16,404 bases of DNA, taken from assembly GCA_904501815.1 (NCBI GenBank), contig CAJGCN010000015.1, forward strand, positions 1 through 16,404, given 5' to 3'. Source of the DNA: an uncultured Clostridia bacterium (GTDB lineage: Bacteria; Bacillota; Clostridia; Christensenellales; Borkfalkiaceae). Below are positions 5,600 to 12,680 of the stretch, piece by piece (within the stretch, counting starts at the first letter, position 1; every line of letters begins with the position of its first letter). Position numbers and translations under genes: made by a program. The notes below the pieces were generated by a model that made no database searches, had not been told where the DNA came from, and saw only the letters and a list, made by a program, of their open reading frames with translations.

Positions 5600-6247
5600 T
5601 TAGTTGCCTTGTTTCTTTAAGCGTACGTTTTCCGATTTTAAAAACTCGATTTCGTCGCGAAGACGAGCGTTTTCCGCCTTTAAGCCTTGCGCTAAGCGGT
5701 CGTATAAAGCGTTGATTTCGTTTTCTAATCTACGCCGTAAAAAATCCCGATCGGGCGCAGGCTTAGCCGTGCGAAGTTTGTTTGCGTTTCTGCCTAAGCT
5801 TACTTCTTCGTCAAGCCCCAGCTCCCGCGCGATTGCCGCGATACGCTCGGGTTCTTTTTTTAAGGTGTTGCGGTATTTATTTTGCAAGCGAAGCATCAAT
5901 TTATCGTCGCCTGCCGAAAGGTTGCAAATAGCTCTGCGCACCGACACCCCCTTGCTCTTTTCCGCTAAAATACTGCGGAGCGCTTCGTCCGTTTCTTCTT
6001 CGGTAAATTCACGAATTTTTTCCACCGAAAGTTCCGTGCCGTCTAAAAGCTTGACGATTCGTTCGTCGCCTTTGGAATTTTTCATAAGTGCGTAGTAATA
6101 GTTGCGCACGCTGCCTTTGGCTCTGCCGTGCTTGACTCCGTAGGACTCGAACAGCCAAGTGAGCGTTTTGCCCTTTTGTCTGCCTTCCTTGATGTATTCG
6201 ACCAAAGTTTTCGCTTCTTCTTCCGTGTAGCCGTTGATTTTGTTCAT
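5600..6247 (-). CDS. Probable DNA-binding protein with two SANT/Myb-like repeats and a coiled coil
   Basis: The 215-residue soluble protein has three visible parts. Residues 7-55 begin YTEEE and end with GSVRNYYYALM. Residues 81-129 begin FTEEE and end NKYRNTL, with almost the same length and the same spacing of hydrophobic and basic positions. They look like a duplicated three-helix SANT/Myb-like domain. Residues about 167-212 have leucine heptads and high charge, typical of a coiled coil for dimerisation. This plan recalls the RsfA-type prespore regulators of Bacillota, but I would not assign that function without a profile search. The ATG at 6247 has GGAGGAA upstream. It converges with the gene at 5311 and diverges from the gene at 6350. 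Confidence 0.7.
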   Translation of the reverse strand: MNKINGYTEEEAKTLVEYIKEGRQKGKTLTWLFESYGVKHGRAKGSVRNYYYALMKNSKGDERIVKLLDGTELSVEKIREFTEEETDEALRSILAEKSKGVSVRRAICNLSAGDDKLMLRLQNKYRNTLKKEPERIAAIARELGLDEEVSLGRNANKLRTAKPAPDRDFLRRRLENEINALYDRLAQGLKAENARLRDEIEFLKSENVRLKKQGN

Positions 6248-6338
6248 AAATTCCTCCGTTTTTTGGGTTCACCCCGTCGTTTGAAAGAATTATTAACCTA
6301 TTTTTTCCATTTTATACATTGAATTTTAGAAAAAAGAA

Positions 6339-6344
6339 TATAGT
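6339..6344 (+). promoter_or_regulatory. Possible -10 box five bases before the 6350 start codon
   Basis: TATAGT lies at 6339-6344, five bases before the ATG. No convincing -35 is present at 16-18 bases, and there is no TG extension. No Shine-Dalgarno sequence precedes the gene, so a leaderless mRNA is possible but weakly supported. Confidence 0.35.
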
Positions 6345-6349
6345 AAACT

Positions 6350-7249
6350 ATGAAAATTTATTTTTTATCTTCTCGGCCTTGCGCGTTGACCTTGAACGGC
6401 GCGTATTTCGGGCTTACCGATTCTTTTGAAAAATTCGCCGAAGTATCCCCCAAAGACAACCTGCTCGCGGAATTTATCCCCGAAGGCGCGTCGCCTATCC
6501 GTTTTTTTATTAACGAAAATTTACGCTTTTCCGCTCCCGACGGTTGCGAAGTATATTTACTAAAAGACGGCGTGGCGGTGTTTGCGCGGGATTTTCCGCC
6601 CAACGATTTTTCCTTACGGCCTATTTTGCAAAAACGGTTTTCAAATTGTCTTGCCACCCTTTTTAGGCAAGGGCGGATACAGCTTTCTATCGAACAGGAC
6701 GGAGAACTTTTTATCGCAACCCTGCCCCCGTCTTTAACGCCCGTAGAACTTTACGAAGTCGGGGAATTTTTGCTCGTAGACGGAAAGACGGAACTTGCCG
6801 TTTATAACGCGCGCGCGGAGCTAATGTTGCACGAGCAAGTCCTTTCTTACGAGATTATAGAGCAAACCCTCAAAGCAACGCTACCCCTTTCGGATATGCT
6901 ACGGCGAACGGCGGAGTGCGAATGGGATTGTTCAGGAGAAGAGCTTCAACAGGTTGCTTTTTCTTTACGGCAACAAGGCGGAGAAAAAGAACGCTTGCGC
7001 GACGAGCTACTCCCCTACGCTTTTTTGGAAAGCGTGTTAATCGGCGCAGAGTTTTCGGATTTTCTCTCCGACGAGCTACGGGAAAAAGCACCGTCTTTAC
7101 GGGAGTTTTTGGGGGAATTTACGAGCGTGGTACTCACCGATAAGCCCGAAGAATTAGGGTTGGTCAGAAAAAAAGCAGAACGGTTGTTCGAAGTTTGCTA
7201 CGTAAAAATTACGGTGGAAAACGGAAAGATTTGCGACGTACGGCTTTGA
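6350..7249 (+). CDS. Hypothetical protein, 299 residues
   Basis: I do not recognise this protein. It starts MKIYFLSSRPCALTLNGAYF and its first 90 residues alternate short hydrophobic and polar stretches, as in a beta-rich domain. The middle (about 100-170) is similar in character. The last 110 residues are richer in Leu, Glu and Arg and probably helical, ending in a short strand VCYVKITVENGKICDVRL. There is no signal peptide, no membrane segment and no cysteine pair suggesting metal binding, so it is likely cytoplasmic. No Shine-Dalgarno sequence lies before the ATG at 6350. The reading frame is long and intact, and the neighbouring genes all lie in other frames or strands, so it is a real gene. 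It may be restricted to a narrow lineage. Confidence 0.75.
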   Translation: MKIYFLSSRPCALTLNGAYFGLTDSFEKFAEVSPKDNLLAEFIPEGASPIRFFINENLRFSAPDGCEVYLLKDGVAVFARDFPPNDFSLRPILQKRFSNCLATLFRQGRIQLSIEQDGELFIATLPPSLTPVELYEVGEFLLVDGKTELAVYNARAELMLHEQVLSYEIIEQTLKATLPLSDMLRRTAECEWDCSGEELQQVAFSLRQQGGEKERLRDELLPYAFLESVLIGAEFSDFLSDELREKAPSLREFLGEFTSVVLTDKPEELGLVRKKAERLFEVCYVKITVENGKICDVRL

Positions 7250-7271
7250 AAAGTTTTATCCTATCAAACAC

Positions 7272-7300
7272 TTGACTTAAAAAAGGAATTGTGATACAAT
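7272..7300 (+). promoter_or_regulatory. Promoter of the 7339 gene
   Basis: TTGACT (7272-7277), 17-base spacer, TACAAT (7295-7300) with TGA just before the -10. Transcription would begin near 7307, leaving a leader of about 32 bases with AAAGGGGT seven bases before the ATG. Confidence 0.85.
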
Positions 7301-7338
7301 AAAAACACTAAAAACTTTCACAAAAAAGGGGTAAAATT

Positions 7339-7794
7339 ATGTTTTTCTTTGACAAAAGGTCAGCTCTCAAACAGGCAAAAAAAGTATTAGCGAACGAACT
7401 TAGATTAGGCGTTCCTAACAATCCCGCGAAAGCCAGCGGAAAGTATAAATTTTTCGGCAAAAACATTCATTTAAACGTTGCCAGCGCCTTTTACTACGAA
7501 GTATGCGACGAACACGCCTTCTCGTTTCGGTTTGAATACCATAAAAATCAATATATCACTTTCCAAATCACCGCTAAGGGGTTGGATTTGACGTATACGC
7601 CGAACGGTATGCGTATGATTAAAGAGCAATATCCTGACTATGAATTTTTGTTCGATAAATCTTGTACGTATATGACTATCAACAGAGTACCCGTGCCCGA
7701 TATCAAGCAAGTGGGCGCGGTGCTTAGCGGAATCGTAGAAAAATGGAACAATTCCGGTTTATACCGTCTTTTGTTGGAACTTTACAACGTTTAA
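7339..7794 (+). CDS. Hypothetical protein, 151 residues
   Basis: I do not recognise this family. The protein is soluble, aromatic-rich and basic at the N-terminus (FFFDKRSALKQAKK). A run of likely beta strands follows (KYKFFGKNIHLNVASAFYYEV, SFRFEYHKNQYITFQIT, LDLTYTP), and it ends in helices (KQVGAVLSGIVEKW, LYRLLLELYNV). No catalytic motif, signal peptide or membrane span is visible. It has its own strong promoter, a good Shine-Dalgarno sequence and its own terminator (7808-7833), so it is a single-gene transcript that is probably well expressed. The upstream gene at 6350 is on the same strand, but the independent promoter argues against an obligatory operon. Confidence 0.8.
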   Translation: MFFFDKRSALKQAKKVLANELRLGVPNNPAKASGKYKFFGKNIHLNVASAFYYEVCDEHAFSFRFEYHKNQYITFQITAKGLDLTYTPNGMRMIKEQYPDYEFLFDKSCTYMTINRVPVPDIKQVGAVLSGIVEKWNNSGLYRLLLELYNV

Positions 7795-7807
7795 TTTACG
7801 GCATAAG

Positions 7808-7833
7808 AAAACGCTCCCGTTCGGGAGCGTTTT
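7808..7833. terminator. Bidirectional terminator between converging genes
   Basis: Stem AAAACGCTCCC / GGGAGCGTTTT with loop GTTC, 11 bp, with T-rich ends on both strands. It lies 13 bases after the stop codon at 7794 and 12 bases beyond the end of the minus-strand gene at 7846. Confidence 0.92.
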
Positions 7834-7845
7834 CCTTTCACGTTA

Positions 7846-8718
7846 TCAATATTTCGTAATCTTGACCGACTTGATTATAATGGGTTTTACGGGGACTTTA
7901 TATGTGTCTTGGTCTTTCGTGTTCCCCATAATCGGGTCGTGTTCGTTGGTATGCACTTTTACGTCTTGCGTAAATTGATTTTGCGCTTCTTCGTCCGTGC
8001 CGAGCGTGGAAATATACGAAGAAATCGCTTTTTGTAATTTTTCAAGCGTAGCTTTGCTTTCCGCCGAAAGCTTTGCAAACGTACAGTAAGCCGTATCCGA
8101 GCTTTCCGTCGTGGACAAATTAATCGAGAAAAGCGACGTTGCGCTGTTGTATTCGTAGCTTACGTTCTTGTTATACCCGCCGTCCGCGCGTTTTACCGTC
8201 ACTTCGCCCGTATCTTTGGGCGTGTAATACATAGTAAGCGCGCCGTAGGATTGTTTCAACGCGCCGTTTTGCACGGTGAAGTTATTCTTAGCAAATTCCC
8301 CTTTCACGGTATAGGTGGGAATCGTTCTGTTTTCGTCGTCCCACACGGTTGCGGGGAAGCTTTGGTATTTGGAAACGATTTCAAAATAGTTCTTTTCGTG
8401 TTTGAGCGCAAGGCTACCGTCTAAATCGTCCGCTTTATATTCATACCCGCCCGTATACATCTTACTGTCCGCATAGTCGTGAACGAGCAAATTTTTATAA
8501 TACCCTTCGTCGGCAAGCTTAATAAAGTGACTGACCGTTGCGGGGGCTATTTTTCTATATAAGGTATATTCGAGCGTATACGTTTTGTCGTTAAACGCAA
8601 TTTTTATCTCCGCTTCGGGACGGTCGGTCGTACAGCCGACAAACGTCGTTGCCGAAGCCACTACGCATCCGAGCGCAAGCGTGGTATAAAGCAATTTTTT
8701 GCATACTTTTTTCATCAT
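7846..8718 (-). CDS. Cyclophilin-like lipoprotein, probably lacking PPIase active-site residues
   Basis: The 290-residue protein begins with a lipoprotein signal. It has basic MMKKVCKK, a hydrophobic stretch and a lipobox FVGC ending at C29, so the mature protein is likely anchored to the outer face of the membrane. The mature part aligns by eye with cyclophilin-type peptidyl-prolyl isomerases. APATVSHFIKLADEGYY (59-74) matches the start of the fold, then TGG near 89-91 the QGG region. YGALTMYY matches the LSMA strand, and FSIN (197-200) with YCTFAKL (211-217) the FFI and VFGKV strands. The catalytic Arg and Gln positions appear replaced (HDYADSKMYTGG). It may therefore be a binding or chaperone-like relative. 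Its promoter is at 8768-8796 and GGAG lies seven bases before the ATG. Confidence 0.75.
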   Translation of the reverse strand: MMKKVCKKLLYTTLALGCVVASATTFVGCTTDRPEAEIKIAFNDKTYTLEYTLYRKIAPATVSHFIKLADEGYYKNLLVHDYADSKMYTGGYEYKADDLDGSLALKHEKNYFEIVSKYQSFPATVWDDENRTIPTYTVKGEFAKNNFTVQNGALKQSYGALTMYYTPKDTGEVTVKRADGGYNKNVSYEYNSATSLFSINLSTTESSDTAYCTFAKLSAESKATLEKLQKAISSYISTLGTDEEAQNQFTQDVKVHTNEHDPIMGNTKDQDTYKVPVKPIIIKSVKITKY

Positions 8719-8767
8719 ATCTCAACTCCGTTTCCGCTACGGTTTCCCCGCGCGGTACTACTCTTTT

Positions 8768-8796
8768 ATTTTAGCCGTTATTTGCTTTTCCGTCAA
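8768..8796 (-). promoter_or_regulatory. Promoter of the cyclophilin-like lipoprotein
   Basis: On the minus strand TTGACG (8796 to 8791), 17-base spacer and TAAAAT (8773 to 8768). There is no TG extension, unlike most other promoters here. The leader is about 40 bases. No clear terminator separates it from the end of psd at 8851. Confidence 0.8.
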
Positions 8797-8850
8797 GCGG
8801 TTTTACACGCTTTTGTAAGTTTTTACCGAATTTACACAAAAACGCCTTTT

Positions 8851-9696
8851 TTACGCCCGAACGCCCAGCCGTTCGCCCGCGCGAACGATCGTTTCGTTGC
8901 CGTCTTGGGTGTTTTTCAAAAGTTCTTCGTCGGGCAATACTTTATCTTTTTCAACGAGTACGATAATCGTTGACCCGCCGAATTCAAACCTGCCCTTTTC
9001 TTCTCCGCGCTTAAATTCCCCTGCCCCGTGATTATTCACGATTCTGCCGACCATCATTGCGCCGACTTCCACTTGCGCCACGTTGCCAAAGTTCGCCGTT
9101 TGCATTAAGGTATATTCACGGCAATTTTCCGTGAACACCCTGCGTTTTTCTAGCGCGGTGGGTTGCACGGTATGCAACTTGCCTTTAATGAACACGTTTT
9201 CGCCTTTTTGGCAATCGTCGAGATAGGCGTAGCGGTGATAATCGTCTACACAAAGGCGGAAAATAAAGCAATACCCGCCTTGAAATTTTCCCGCAAGCTC
9301 CGCGCTTTGCAACAGGGTTTCTACCGTGTAGGTATACCCCTTGACTTCGAAACGGCTGTCTTGGTCAATGGGAAATACCGTTAATTTCCCGTCGCAAGGC
9401 GAACAAAACGCCGTCGGCTCGCTATCGAACGGGCGAAGCTCTTTTTTGATACGGCGGGTGAAAAAGGCGTTGAAACAGGAATACTCTTCTTCTTCGTATT
9501 GCGCCATATCAATCTGATTTTTGCGTATATATTTTTTAATCATACCCTTCGAGAGCCGACTATCGAGATATTTCCCCGCGATTTTGGATACCCAACGGCA
9601 GGTCATGAGTTTCAAGATAGGTTTCCCAAACGGGTTGTAATATAAAAACCGCAGGGATTTTTTCGGCTTTTCTTCGGGGAGAAGAATTTTTCTCAT
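8851..9696 (-). CDS. psd: Phosphatidylserine decarboxylase
   Basis: Psd converts phosphatidylserine to phosphatidylethanolamine at the cytoplasmic membrane. It is made as a proenzyme that cleaves itself at a Gly-Ser bond to create a pyruvoyl group. The 281-residue protein contains VDDYHRY (150-156), CDGKL (101-105), the QPTALEKRRVFTEN segment (178-191), VGAMMVG (211-217) and the cleavage motif FGGST (239-243), with S242 as the expected pyruvoyl precursor. The FGGST form and length fit the type II group. ATG at 9696 follows TAAGGAAAG, which overlaps the pssA stop codon, so translation is likely coupled. It is the last gene of the flippase-pssA-psd operon and uses the PssA product as substrate. 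Confidence 0.96.
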   Translation of the reverse strand: MRKILLPEEKPKKSLRFLYYNPFGKPILKLMTCRWVSKIAGKYLDSRLSKGMIKKYIRKNQIDMAQYEEEEYSCFNAFFTRRIKKELRPFDSEPTAFCSPCDGKLTVFPIDQDSRFEVKGYTYTVETLLQSAELAGKFQGGYCFIFRLCVDDYHRYAYLDDCQKGENVFIKGKLHTVQPTALEKRRVFTENCREYTLMQTANFGNVAQVEVGAMMVGRIVNNHGAGEFKRGEEKGRFEFGGSTIIVLVEKDKVLPDEELLKNTQDGNETIVRAGERLGVRA

Positions 9697-9705
9697 ACTC
9701 TTTCC

Positions 9706-10431
9706 TTATTTTATCCAGAAGAACCAAACGGGGCTGTAATCGAGCACGAACTTTTGAATTGCCAAAAGCCCAAGCACTAACAACACCACGCAAATCATGG
9801 TAATCAAGATTGCTTTGATTTTGAATTTCGGCGTATTGAAACGGAAGATAAACAGAAACGCTATCAACGCGTACGCGCAACTCATAATGATAAAGGTCGT
9901 ATCTGAGAAACAATGCGGGTTCGTCGCAGGATTATACGCCGAAGGGTCGCGGAACATGGTTGCCACCATATAAAAGATAGGAAGCCCGATTGCCACGTTC
10001 GTGACGGGTAAGCCGACGTAGGAAGTTCTGCGTTCGTCGGGCGCGTTTTCCACGCGAATTGCTTCTTCTACGTTGAAATACGCCAAACGAATAAGCGCGC
10101 AAAGAGAGAACGCCACGAAAATAGGCGCGTAGTACCATTCACGCATACCCATACCCCAACCGATCATAATCGGGGCAACGCCGAAGGCGATAATATCGCT
10201 CAAAGAATCGATTTGCTCCCCGAACATTCTGTCTTGACGGGTTCTGTTCTTACGGGTCTTTGCCACCGCGCCGTCAAAGCTATCGCAAAAACCGCTGATA
10301 AGCAAGCACAGCACGCCGTAGCCGGGATGTTCAGATGCGGAAAAGAAAATCCCCGCTATCGCCGCCGCAACGGATAAATAGGTTAAAATCACCCCGTAAT
10401 GCCAATGTCCTACGAAACGTTTACTCTCCAT
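9706..10431 (-). CDS. pssA: CDP-diacylglycerol-serine O-phosphatidyltransferase (PssA)
   Basis: PssA makes phosphatidylserine from CDP-diacylglycerol and serine in the membrane. The 241-residue protein has several hydrophobic segments and the CDP-alcohol phosphotransferase motif, with D50, D53, G54, G71, D75 and D79 in the order DSFDG...FGEQIDSLSD. The Arg of the classical DGxxAR is Lys here (GAVAK), and the spacing to the Gly is longer, as in several clostridial PssA proteins. I choose ATG at 10431, because AAGGAG at 10440-10445 lies eight bases upstream. A GTG at 10440 would overlap that ribosome binding site. The start overlaps the end of the upstream flippase-like gene by 11 bases, implying coupled translation. 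Its product feeds Psd. Confidence 0.94.
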   Translation of the reverse strand: MESKRFVGHWHYGVILTYLSVAAAIAGIFFSASEHPGYGVLCLLISGFCDSFDGAVAKTRKNRTRQDRMFGEQIDSLSDIIAFGVAPIMIGWGMGMREWYYAPIFVAFSLCALIRLAYFNVEEAIRVENAPDERRTSYVGLPVTNVAIGLPIFYMVATMFRDPSAYNPATNPHCFSDTTFIIMSCAYALIAFLFIFRFNTPKFKIKAILITMICVVLLVLGLLAIQKFVLDYSPVWFFWIK

Positions 10432-11575
10432 TGTTTTCACTCCTTTCTTCTTTCGTTATCGTTTGATTTTCTATTTCAGACGGAGCTTTTTCGCTCTCCG
10501 CCGTCGTTTGTTCGTCTTCCACACGCGGTACGATTTTCTTGCTCTTACCGCCCGTCATGTGATAAATCAGCGTATATACCCCGCTTACTATCATCAATAA
10601 ATAATAGGAAATTAAGCGGGTAATCATCACGGCTACGACTACGAAATGGTTGCCGTATCCAAGCGCGCGATAGCTTTGAATATAGAGCAATTCGTAAATC
10701 CCCGACCCGCCCGGTAAGGGGAAGGCATTATAGCCGAGCGTAATGAACGCTTGCGCGCAGAAAATTTCCACAGGCGAAACACTCGGAAGCACCGCCGCGC
10801 AAACGAAATAGGTGATCATCAGTTGCGAAGTCCGTTGCAATACGTTAAACAGCAACGCCCATACGAACAGGGACGGGTGCTTTTTCACAACTTCGAAATC
10901 GTTGTGGTATTTTACGACCGCATCTTGCCATTTGTTGCGCCATTTTTCGGGCTTTTTCATAATCTTCATTTTCGCAAGAAGCGCAATTCCGCCGTTGCCC
11001 AGCTTTAACACGAATTTATCGTATTTCATGCAAGCGAAGAAAAACGCAAACAGCAAAATTTGCAACGCGAACCCGATTAAAACGATTACTTTTACCAGCG
11101 TTCCAAATTCCCCGAAAATCGAAAACCCTGCAATAAACGCAATCAGTCCCATTACCAAAATCGCGCCCGTATACGCGAAAATATTAAACATTAAGGAAAA
11201 TCCTGAAGTACCGCCGTCTATCCCGTCGCGCACCATATAAAAAGCGGACGCGGGCTGACCGCCCGTCGCGCTCGGCGTCAACGCCGAATAATATAAATCA
11301 GACGTGGAATACGCAAGCGACGAACGGAATTTAGGCCGATACCCAAACCGCCTGACGACGATATGTAAGCTAATGGCTTCAAATAAAATAAACAAAAGCA
11401 TACAAACGAACGCGCCTAAGAGTATCCACAAATTACATTCCGCGAAATATTCTTTGATATCGGTATAGCTCAAATCCTTATTGCTCGTGAACAAAATGAC
11501 GAGCGTAATCACCAACAGCGCAACGACGAATAAGCCGTTCAAAAGCTGTTTTTTAACCGTTTTTGAAATCTTCAT
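10421..11575 (-). CDS. UPF0104 / LPG-synthase-TM family membrane protein, flippase-like
   Basis: The 384-residue integral membrane protein has about eight hydrophobic segments, the first at about 12-30. It carries the family motifs YYSALTPSATGGQPAS (95-110) and FPLPGGSGIYE (285-295), characteristic of the UPF0104 (YbhN/AglD/LPG synthase transmembrane) family. The MprF relative flips lysyl-phosphatidylglycerol. Here there is no lysyl-transferase domain, so the substrate is unknown. A roughly 40-residue charged cytoplasmic tail follows the last span. Being the first gene of an operon with pssA and psd suggests a link to phosphatidylserine or phosphatidylethanolamine handling, which is inference. 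ATG at 11575 has AAAAGGAG about seven bases upstream, and the promoter is at 11637-11665. Confidence 0.88.
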   Translation of the reverse strand: MKISKTVKKQLLNGLFVVALLVITLVILFTSNKDLSYTDIKEYFAECNLWILLGAFVCMLLFILFEAISLHIVVRRFGYRPKFRSSLAYSTSDLYYSALTPSATGGQPASAFYMVRDGIDGGTSGFSLMFNIFAYTGAILVMGLIAFIAGFSIFGEFGTLVKVIVLIGFALQILLFAFFFACMKYDKFVLKLGNGGIALLAKMKIMKKPEKWRNKWQDAVVKYHNDFEVVKKHPSLFVWALLFNVLQRTSQLMITYFVCAAVLPSVSPVEIFCAQAFITLGYNAFPLPGGSGIYELLYIQSYRALGYGNHFVVVAVMITRLISYYLLMIVSGVYTLIYHMTGGKSKKIVPRVEDEQTTAESEKAPSEIENQTITKEERSENNGE

Positions 11576-11636
11576 CTTGCGCTCCTTTTGGTTTTTTCAC
11601 CCGATTTTTTGTAATCGTATACAATACGCTGTTTCT

Positions 11637-11665
11637 ATTTTAACAAATCCGTAAGAAAAAGTCAA
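11637..11665 (-). promoter_or_regulatory. Promoter of the flippase-pssA-psd operon
   Basis: On the minus strand TTGACT (11665 to 11660), 17-base spacer and TAAAAT (11642 to 11637), with TGT before the -10. Transcription would begin near 11630. The promoter lies just beyond the rplL terminator, so this operon is insulated from the ribosomal genes. Confidence 0.85.
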
Positions 11666-11713
11666 GTGCCGTAATTCCATTCGGGGAAAATTCTATAAAA
11701 AAACGAAAAAAAC

Positions 11714-11740
11714 TCCCCCGAACTTGTCCGTTCGGGGGGA
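11714..11740 (-). terminator. Terminator of the rplJ-rplL transcript
   Basis: On the minus strand the stem is formed by GTTCGGGGG and its complement CCCCCGAAC with a six-base loop, followed by AG and seven T. It is a classic strong intrinsic terminator 16 bases after the rplL stop codon. Confidence 0.93.
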
Positions 11741-11756
11741 TTTTTTGTGAATAAAC

Positions 11757-12128
11757 TTATTTAAGTTCAGCCGTTGCGCCGTTTTCTTTAAGCTTCGCAA
11801 CGAGAGCTTCTGCGTCTGCCTTAGGCGCGTTTTCTTTAATAACGCCCATAGCTTCCACAGCTTTCTTCGCGTCTGCAAGACCAAGACCCGTAGCTTCACG
11901 AACAACCTTGATGATTGCGATCTTGTTAGGTCCGATATCTTTAAGCACAACGTCGAATTCCGTCTTTTCTTCCACAGCGGGAGCAGCTTCTGCAGCAGCA
12001 CCTGCACCAGCAGCAGCAACGGGAGCAGCCGCGCTTACGCCAAATTCAGCTTCAAGAGCTTTTACGAGTTCGTTGAGTTCCAAAACAGACATAGCTTTTA
12101 CGTCTTCAATGAGTTTTTGAATATCCAT
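11757..12128 (-). CDS. rplL: 50S ribosomal protein L7/L12
   Basis: L7/L12 forms the mobile stalk that recruits translation factors to the ribosome. The 123-residue acidic protein has the N-terminal dimerisation helices (1-30), an Ala-rich hinge (about 32-51) and the globular C-terminal domain. That domain contains KIAIIKVVREATGLGLADAK (69-88), the factor-binding surface. Length is typical. The Shine-Dalgarno GGAGG at 12142-12146 lies 13 bases from the ATG at 12128, longer than at other genes here. The gene follows rplJ and ends at the 11714-11740 terminator. rpoB, which usually follows rplL, is not present downstream. Confidence 0.98.
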   Translation of the reverse strand: MDIQKLIEDVKAMSVLELNELVKALEAEFGVSAAAPVAAAGAGAAAEAAPAVEEKTEFDVVLKDIGPNKIAIIKVVREATGLGLADAKKAVEAMGVIKENAPKADAEALVAKLKENGATAELK

Positions 12129-12176
12129 AATAATTTTTAATCCTCCGAATTTTTTTAAATGATTTTTTTTAATAAA

Positions 12177-12680
12177 TTAGTTGCTTTCTTTTGCTTTTGC
12201 AATCGTATCCAAAACGTATACGAACTTGGAGATGGAAGACTGCAAGCAGCCGAGCATCTTCGCGATAAGAACGTCTTTGGAAGGAATTGCGGAAAGTTCC
12301 TTAACCGCCGCTTTATCCAAATATTTGTTTTCAAGATATGCGCACTTGGGAACGATTTTTTCAACGAGAGCAGGGTTTTCTTTGGTCGCTTTCGCAAAGA
12401 TTGCCGCACCCGACGTTTCGTCCGCACAGAACACGGTTGCCGTCGTGCCGTTCAAATCTTTATCGAAATCAGTCACCCCGAGTTCGTTGAACGCCTTTCT
12501 TACGAGCGTGTTTTTATAAACCTTGTATTCGCAGTTCGCTTCTTTGAATTTGTTTCTCAAAGCGGTCACTTCGAGCACGGTAAGTTTATTATAGTCCGCC
12601 AACACAACGGATTTGCTCGCAGAAATCTTGCTCTTAATTTCTTCTACGATAAGTTTTTTAGCTTCTACATTCGCCGACAT
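12177..12680 (-). CDS. rplJ: 50S ribosomal protein L10
   Basis: L10 anchors the L7/L12 dimers on the large subunit and, as the L10-L12 complex, commonly represses its own mRNA. The 167-residue protein has the N-terminal rRNA-binding domain with KSVVLADYNKLTV and RNKFKEANCEYKVYKNTL, ending in an alpha-helical L12-binding tail (SSISKFVYVLDTIAKAKES). Length is typical. The ATG at 12680 has AAAGGAGG upstream. The gene has its own promoter (12850-12878) and a leader of about 160 bases with L10-leader features and a likely attenuator, so rplJ-rplL can be controlled apart from rplK-rplA. Confidence 0.98.
   Translation of the reverse strand: MSANVEAKKLIVEEIKSKISASKSVVLADYNKLTVLEVTALRNKFKEANCEYKVYKNTLVRKAFNELGVTDFDKDLNGTTATVFCADETSGAAIFAKATKENPALVEKIVPKCAYLENKYLDKAAVKELSAIPSKDVLIAKMLGCLQSSISKFVYVLDTIAKAKESN

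Noticed and set aside
8797..8850. Terminator after psd
   Set aside because: The GGCGT copies there are direct, not inverted, repeats and form no stable stem.
10432..10440. GTG at 10440 as the start of pssA
   Set aside because: The AAGGAG ribosome site at 10440-10445 would overlap it. ATG at 10431 has that site eight bases upstream.
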